Of a stretch of 64,000 nucleotides of DNA, positions 58,330 through 64,000 are shown piece by piece. The position numbers were made by a program, and so were the translations under genes. This stretch comes from Moringa oleifera (lineage: Eukaryota > Streptophyta > Magnoliopsida > Brassicales > Moringaceae). The stretch lies in the NCBI GenBank assembly GCA_021397835.1, contig JAJFZO010000896.1, positions 1,838,501 through 1,902,500 on the forward strand, in the 5' to 3' direction. The first letter of the stretch is position 1; every line of letters starts with the position of its first letter. Below the pieces are notes generated by a model, which worked only from the letters and a program-made list of their open reading frames with translations, did not search any database and was not told the origin of the DNA.

Positions 58330-60795
58330 AATCCTTCACCATCTTCCCTAGTATATGCAACTGCATTGTCGTCTATTTGATCGAAGAGTTCAACAGATGG
58401 TAAATTATTACAAAAAGGCACATGATCCATACTAATGTCACCCAAATCATCTTCTTCATCAAAGTCTTTTCGAGGTGTTGACATTACAAGCGACCATTTT
58501 GTATCGATTGGATCTTCAACATAAAATACTTATCTCGATTGTGAAGCTAATATAAATTGGTCAATTTTATGCCCAATTCGATTAAGATCAACAAGGATAA
58601 CTTTTAGATCATCAACTTTAACACCATTACTATTCTCAATCCAATCGCATTTAAAAACTAAGACTCTAAATAAAGTGTAATCCAGCTCTTATATCTCTTC
58701 TATTACCCCATAAAATACCATATCACCATATACTGGATTTTTATCTTTTGCCCTCGAAATTTACATGGTATTAGCAATTAAAGTGACTCAACTGTTTTAG
58801 TGTACTCTTGAGTTATCTCTTTCTTTTGTATAAAAATGACAACCATTAATGATGTATCTAGGATACTTGATTACTGTGACTTGAGTCCATGAGTAATCCA
58901 TCGTAAAGCTGATGAGATATTATGATTAGACAATGAAAGTTGATACCCAACCTACAATAAATAATTTATTAGATAAACCAGTATGGACAAATACGACTTA
59001 ATGTGGACTTGTAAAGATTCTTACCCATGTGCGCAACCAATTGATGAAGGTGCGATTATGCTCATCATGCAACCACTTGCTTAATCCATCCACTAGCTAA
59101 AGGTCTTTCATTTTGAGTTGAATAATGAAATACATTCTTCCTTAGAGGAGTCCCAATAGAGTCTTTTATTGAATAATAATCTGTACAAAATTCTAGTGCC
59201 TCTTCTACAATGTATGATTCAGTAATACATCCCTCAGACCTGTTATGATTTCGAACATAACCCTTTAACACCTTCATGTATCTTTCAAATGAGTACATCC
59301 ACCTCAAATATACAAGACCACATAGTTTCACTTCTCCAACTACGTGAATAGTTAAATGAACCATAACCTCAAAGAAGCTAAGAGGAAAGTACTTCTCTAG
59401 CACACATAGTGTTGTCACAAGTTCACATTGGATGTCATCTAACTTTAAAATATCTACCACTTTTTGGCATAACGAATTGAAGAACATGCAAAGTCTAATT
59501 AAAGCATATTTGACATGTTTCAGTAACACAGCTCGTAGAGTAACAGATAAGAGTTGTTGCGTTAAAATGTGACAATCATGTGACTTTAACCCATATTGCT
59601 TTAAGTCATCCATAGAAACAAGATTTCTGATATTTGAAAAATACTCATCTGGCACCTTAAACTCACTGAGCACTTTACAAAATCTCCTTTTTTTATCTAT
59701 CAACAATGTATAGCATGCAGGTGGTAGAAATGTACGACTATTGTGATGTTGTGGTACCAATTGATACCTTAATCCCATTTCTTGCACATCCATTCTAGCT
59801 GCTACCCCATCTTTTGGTTTTCCTGCAATATTAAGCAATGTACCTACAACATTGTGGACTTCCAGTATAGTAAGTCAAAGAAAATTGATCTCTTCTTCCA
59901 ACATTGTGGAACCACATCTTCATTATTTCATTTATGTTGTTTTTTTGACTTCCCCGATGAATTTGATAAACTTTGAACCTTAGACAAGACTTCTTCACTA
60001 ATTAATGGTTGTGGAGCAACTCTAATTTCTTGTTCCCCATTAAAAGCTTTCTTTTGTTTACGATAAGGATAATGTCATGGTAAAAATCTTCTATGTCCAA
60101 TATATGACATTTTCTTACTATGCTGTAAACGAACTGCATTGATATTCTCAACACAAATAGGACAAGCATTGTAACCTTTAACCGTGCAACCAAACAAGTT
60201 ACCATAAGCAAGAAAATCATTAATAGTCCACAACAAAATAGCTTTCAAGTTGAACGATTCTTTTTGGTACGCATCATAAACTTCCACACCAGTATCCCAT
60301 AATATCCGTAAGTCTTCTATGAATGATGCCAAGTAAATGTCTATATCATTACCAGGTTATTTAGGGCCTAATATTAATAGTGTTAACATCATGAACTTTC
60401 TCTTCATTGTTAACCATGATAGTAAATTATATATTACCATAACAACTGGCCAATAACTATATCGACTATTTAATGTATTATGAGGATTAATCCCATCAGC
60501 TAAAATAGCAAACCTTAGGTTTCTTGGTTCTGATGTAAATTCTGGACACATATAGTCAACTATTTCCATGATGGTGTATCTGACGGATGCCACAACTGGC
60601 TGTCAACTTCTTTTTGACTTGAATGCCATGTTAGATGTTTCGATATTTCAAAGCTTTTAAACATTCCTTTAAACCTAGATATTGGTGAAAAATACCATAA
60701 CACCTTAGCCGGCACCCCAGTCTATATCTTGTTACTATTCTTCATTATTCCATCTAAAAAGACTACAAGTTGGACACTGAATCTCATTTTGAACC
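58330..60795 (-). pseudogene. TNP2-type CACTA transposase (Transposase_21 family) remnant in D
   Basis: N to C on the minus strand: a Cys-pair and Trp segment (CSLFRWNNEE, 60775-60740); VPAKVLWYFSPISRFKGMFK (60710-60650); then after a frame change NLRFAILADGINPHNTLNSR and YSYWPVVMVIYNLLSWLTMK (60520-60395), the catalytic-core signature of plant TNP2; GVEVYDAYQKESFNLKAILL and FLAYGNLFGCTVKGYNACPI (60290-60155); a long DUF4218-type frame at 59838-59065 (LMSMDDLKQYGLKSHDCHIL region, FFEVMVHLTIHVVGEVKLCG, then YVRNHNRSEGCITESYIVEE); and a weak DUF4216-like end to about 58330. The DUF4218 part is open for 257 codons, but frameshifts elsewhere show it is not functional as read. Confidence 0.78.
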
Positions 60796-60799
60796 CGAA

Positions 60800-61250
60800 A
60801 ACAAATTTAAAATCCCGATGAAAGTAAAATCATGCACATATCTAGAATCCCAATGGAAGGAGAACCACATCCAGATTTGAGCTTAAAAATAATGAAACTA
60901 AAAGGAGAAAAAATCAAGGAACAATAATTTTTGCATTTTAACAAAAAAGATAAGCACAACATTATGGGAGAAATGATTAAACTTACTAAAAAAAAAAAAG
61001 AGAGGAGATTCAAGCTACTAGTTATGGAACCCAAAAGTCAGTAGCACCATGCATACTCTTAATCCTTTCAATGCAAATAGTTAGGGTCAATCGAATGTCC
61101 AGTTTGCACATCTAGAACCCGGAGAGGCTCTCCTTATACTGTGCACTTCACACCTGATATTTACTACTTGAAGAATCAATGAAGTTTATGCTGAATAAGT
61201 GGGAAAAAAGAATGAGAGAAGTTTATCGATGTTTTTGGAGAAGATGCAAG
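60800..61250. other. Interval between the TNP2 remnant and internal hairpins of D
   Basis: The TNP2 N-terminal transposase-associated domain would be expected here but was not recognised. Only short, AT-driven open frames are present. Confidence 0.4.
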
Positions 61251-61252
61251 GC

Positions 61253-61326
61253 CTTTATTCACAGTTACAGCCATAATTGTGAATAAAAACCTTTATTCAC
61301 AGTTATGGCTATAACTGTGAATAAAA
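61253..61326. repeat. Pair of near-perfect palindromes in CACTA D
   Basis: Two units of about 35 bp lie back to back, TTTATTCACAGTTACAGCC / ATAATTGTGAATAAA and TTTATTCACAGTTATGGC / TATAACTGTGAATAAA. The second is almost perfectly self-complementary. They are the clearest copies of D's repeat unit. Confidence 0.88.
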
Positions 61327-61629
61327 GTCTAGTCCTTTTTTTTTTTAATTTTAGGAACATTGCTTGCTCAATACTCACTTCACTCACTGCCTGTTGGCTT
61401 GTTCATTCACTTGAACATGAATTTGCAGCTTCGCCAAAAAAAAAAAAAAAAAGTGACAGAAGGGGGAGGGCTGAGGAAGGCCGACTCTAACTTCGGCTTG
61501 TTGGTGGTGGGCGTGTGTGAGCATCCCTCTCCTTCCACTGTTGTCAGGCGACGAAGGGTTTCGCTTTTTATATATGTTTACATACGAAAAAGAGTCAGAG
61601 TTTAAACTCAACATACAGTCAATAAAATT

Positions 61630-62350
61630 TATATGAAAGAGAACAGTGGCTTTTTAGGAAGAAAAAAGGCGAGTTCTATTTTAGAGTACCCTTTTGCCCT
61701 TAAAGACTGCTCTAGGCTAACATTTTTTGCGCCTCGCTTATAGAAGAGTAAGCTTCTACCCATCTTCCTTCTTTTGAGAAATAAATAGAGTAAGGTCTCT
61801 AGCGAACCATGCTTAGCTGTTGATGTGTGGCTAATTCTGTTCAGCTTTGCTCCGCTTTTTAGCCCATGTACAATCTCTGACAATCTCATTCTCTCAGTGA
61901 TCCATGCCAAGTTGACCCCTTCTTTTAGACATGGCTTCGTGGAATGTACTTTTGTCCTATCCCCCGATTTGCTCATAACTTACTGAGACTGGATCATGAG
62001 CTACTAGAGTTCGAAAAGCATGAAACAACTGAATTGGTTGAGAAAGGTCCCAAGCCCTTCTTAGAAAGCCCTCCTCCCTCTCTAAAAAAAAAAAAAAAAA
62101 AGAATGCTGCTTCTTGATTGAACAAACATTGCAAGAACCTTTCTAACTGACACCCCAGTCATAATGCCATCCATAACTCTGTCGGCCCCCTTGTTTGCAG
62201 AGTGATGGCAACAGTAGCTGTGAAGCACAGATGACCATATCTTCGAGCAGGGATATAGGGTTGGGCCCCTAGATCTAAGTCTACAAGAAAAAGAGAAAGC
62301 AGGTTAAGGTGAGTATGGGGGCAAGAGCTACTGAAAAAAGAGGCCCTCTT
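61630..62350. other. Possible organellar (mitochondrial-like) insertion inside CACTA D
   Basis: The composition changes to about balanced GC, and phrases such as 'gaaagccctcctccctctct' and 'agactgctctaggctaac' resemble plant mitochondrial intergenic DNA. A minus-strand frame at 61976-61629 (115 codons, open from ATG) has no recognised domain. The organellar origin is an impression from style of sequence only. Confidence 0.3.
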
Positions 62351-63930
62351 GATCACCTAAAGAGATTTTTAAGCAGAATTGGATAATTTTTACTGTGAAG
62401 ATTAATGACCGAAGTTGTATTTGCTACAGGTAGCTGTGCTTCTTAGACTAACAAATTCTAGATCATTAGGGTACAAATCTCTTACTGAGAGTTCTTGTTG
62501 AAGATAAGAGAAGTCACTAAGGCTTAGATTTTGATCATGAGAGTATATGGGCTAGTGTTTGATAGATAGCAATGGTGACTCTTCTGCGTTAGAAAGACCA
62601 TGTCTTATCGCACTTAGTTTTGGGAAGGAAGCCAACATTTCGTCTTTAATTGATACTTGCGAGAAGCGGTTCACTGGGAGATTGTTGGGTGAGGCTATTG
62701 GAGCTCAAGGAGCATACAGAGGGTGGCCATAAGAACTCTCCTAAGGTTGAAATGCTTTCACTGTGATACCCGTTATTGCTGGTAATATTATGGTTCCTAC
62801 ATGAAATTAATCAAAGAGAAACTAATTAATGTTAGTGATACCTAGAGTTTATTTGCATATATAGATGAAACAACTAAACAACTCAGCAAAGCATTCATGG
62901 CCATATAAGATACATATATAAATGCAGAAAAGAAAGAATTAAATAAACACCCAGAAACCAAAATAAGTTTCAAAATACAGTAAAGAAACTGCAAATACTT
63001 TTTCAACCAAGGGTGGAAAACCTAATCTGAGAGACATGATGGTAAAGAAAAGCATCATTTTAGGAGAGACAGTGCAGTTCCATTGATCCATGATTGATGT
63101 TTACGTTAGATTCCAAGCTGACATAAATATATATAAGAACGTGGGTACTCACAGAAGGAAGCTTGGGGGGTTCCAATGATGACTTGCTGAAACTTTATGG
63201 CCTGGTTGGGCTGCCAAAGAATTAACATCCAACCAACTGTTCTTGTAGCTGATGATGATGACGACAAAGATTGGCAGACTCCATATATAGTGATCTAATT
63301 AAACAAACACTTGTAAATCCCGATATGGATAATGAAAGGAAGACGTTTCCCTGCCTTCAAGGATCTATGACCAAGCTAATATGTCTTGAAAAATCAACTC
63401 CTTTTAGTCATATTTACTGGCCAAAAGAGATTTTCCTCTGTTGTTTTGAGTAAGAAGATAAGATTTATGCACGAGAGGCGGAGGACGAAAGATCGAGAAA
63501 ACTAGACTAAGAGAGGCTCAGGACTTCTCTCTTTATTGCCCCTGGTAGAAAGCCTGTCCATTTCCCTCCTGACTGAGTGTGTTTTGTGGTAGTGCATCTT
63601 AGACTTGTAAACTCCATTAATTTATTGTCTGGCTCTTTATTACTTAAACTTCAGTTAGTTGAGTAATGGTTGGATTCAAACCTATAAGAGTTGTTTGGTG
63701 AGGTCGATGGAGATAAGATTGGTGCTGCAACCCACACCACCAAGATTGTAGCTAAATATGCTACCTTTGAGTTGGTATTGGTTAACCACCATGGCTGAGA
63801 GAGAAGCCGTTGGGTTGAGCAAGCTACAGTTGATGATGAGGCCAATGACCTAAAGGCAAAAAGCAACCGTAACGTGGGTGAAAAAATTGACAACGTAGAT
63901 GAATATTGTATAGACTTTTCAGTTTGGTGA
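62351..63930. other. Unassigned interior of CACTA D
   Basis: No protein family was recognised. Base composition is less AT-biased than the element's ends, as in the captured segments of element A, so it may hold host-derived sequence. Short frames at 63271-63453 and 63893-63651 lack recognisable motifs. Confidence 0.35.
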
Positions 63931-63934
63931 ACCT

Positions 63935-64000
63935 TAATTAACAGTTATGGTGAAACTGTGAATAAACAGTTCCTTTTGTTTACAATCATAAAGATAACTG
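63935..64000. repeat. Inverted-repeat unit of CACTA D at the window edge
   Basis: 'aattaacagttatggtgaaactgtgaataaa' and a second partial unit share the CACAGTT/AACTGTG core of D, indicating that the right subterminal region starts here or just beyond. Confidence 0.65.

Larger units (their letters stand above)
56126..64000 (-). mobile_element. CACTA (En/Spm) transposon D, left end and body, runs off the window
   Basis: A terminus CATTACAACAAAATAATC at 56126 is followed by subterminal hairpins built on TTCACAGTTATAAAACTGTG (56165-56310). The body carries a DUF8039-type second protein and a TNP2-type transposase, both on the minus strand. The same hairpin family recurs internally (61255-61325) and again at 63935-64000, so the right terminus must lie beyond the window. 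The target duplication cannot be tested. Confidence 0.7.

Noticed and set aside
1..64000. tRNA, rRNA and other structured RNA genes
   Set aside because: I looked for tRNA-like A/B boxes with cloverleaf arms and rRNA-like blocks and saw none I could support; the hairpins found belong to transposon subterminal repeats.

Overview
The window looks like nuclear DNA of a dicot plant: AT-rich, genes with many short spliced exons, and dense nested transposable elements. The host species is not identified; it is inferred to be a eudicot from the protein families only. There are three host genes, packed in a gene island at about 7.4-17.5 kb. Nearly all the rest is transposon-derived.

Host island. A SRS2-type UvrD/Rep family DNA helicase gene (minus strand, 12 exons visible, 12320 down to 7461) and a USB1-type U6 snRNA 3' exonuclease gene (plus strand, 6 exons, 12763-15157) are divergent and share a 442-bp intergenic promoter. 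A BDA1-like ankyrin/PGG membrane protein gene (minus strand, 2 exons, 17453-15669) converges on USB1. The USB1 and BDA1-like genes look intact. The helicase gene carries an in-frame TAA in exon 10 and stops being recognisable at a splice donor, beyond which lie two head-to-tail degenerate LINEs (1-7050). Its C-terminal half is either beyond the left edge, across an intron filled with LINEs, or lost.

Transposon territory. Three CACTA (En/Spm) elements can be delimited by termini plus matching 3-bp target duplications: A (20152-25515, ATC), B (35337-39943, ATT) and C (41276-46609, TGA). A fourth, D, starts at 56126 and runs off the right edge. Parts of one or two older CACTA copies lie at 26696-29960 (left end only) and 40165-49241 (right end only). 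The nesting can be read directly: B sits in the coiled-coil part of a DUF7745-type retrotransposon gag, and C sits inside the TNP2 transposase gene of the older CACTA copy, whose C-terminal tail resumes just after C. Ty3/gypsy RNase H-integrase remnants (25.6-26.7 kb) and further gag-like remnants fill the gaps.

Most notable cargo. Element A carries two exons of the plant SEC61 alpha translocon gene (first exon with its splice donor, last exon with its splice acceptor), making it a gene-capturing CACTA. It also has a 0.6-kb internal direct duplication of an unrecognised coding-like sequence and many short inverted repeats whose two arms change together. Elements C and D encode remnants of TNP2-type transposase and of a second CACTA protein with Ulp1-like or DUF8039-like domains. 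B and the two older copies share a Ptta/En/Spm-type (PF03004-like) second gene.

All family calls come from reading translated motifs by eye; no database search was run.
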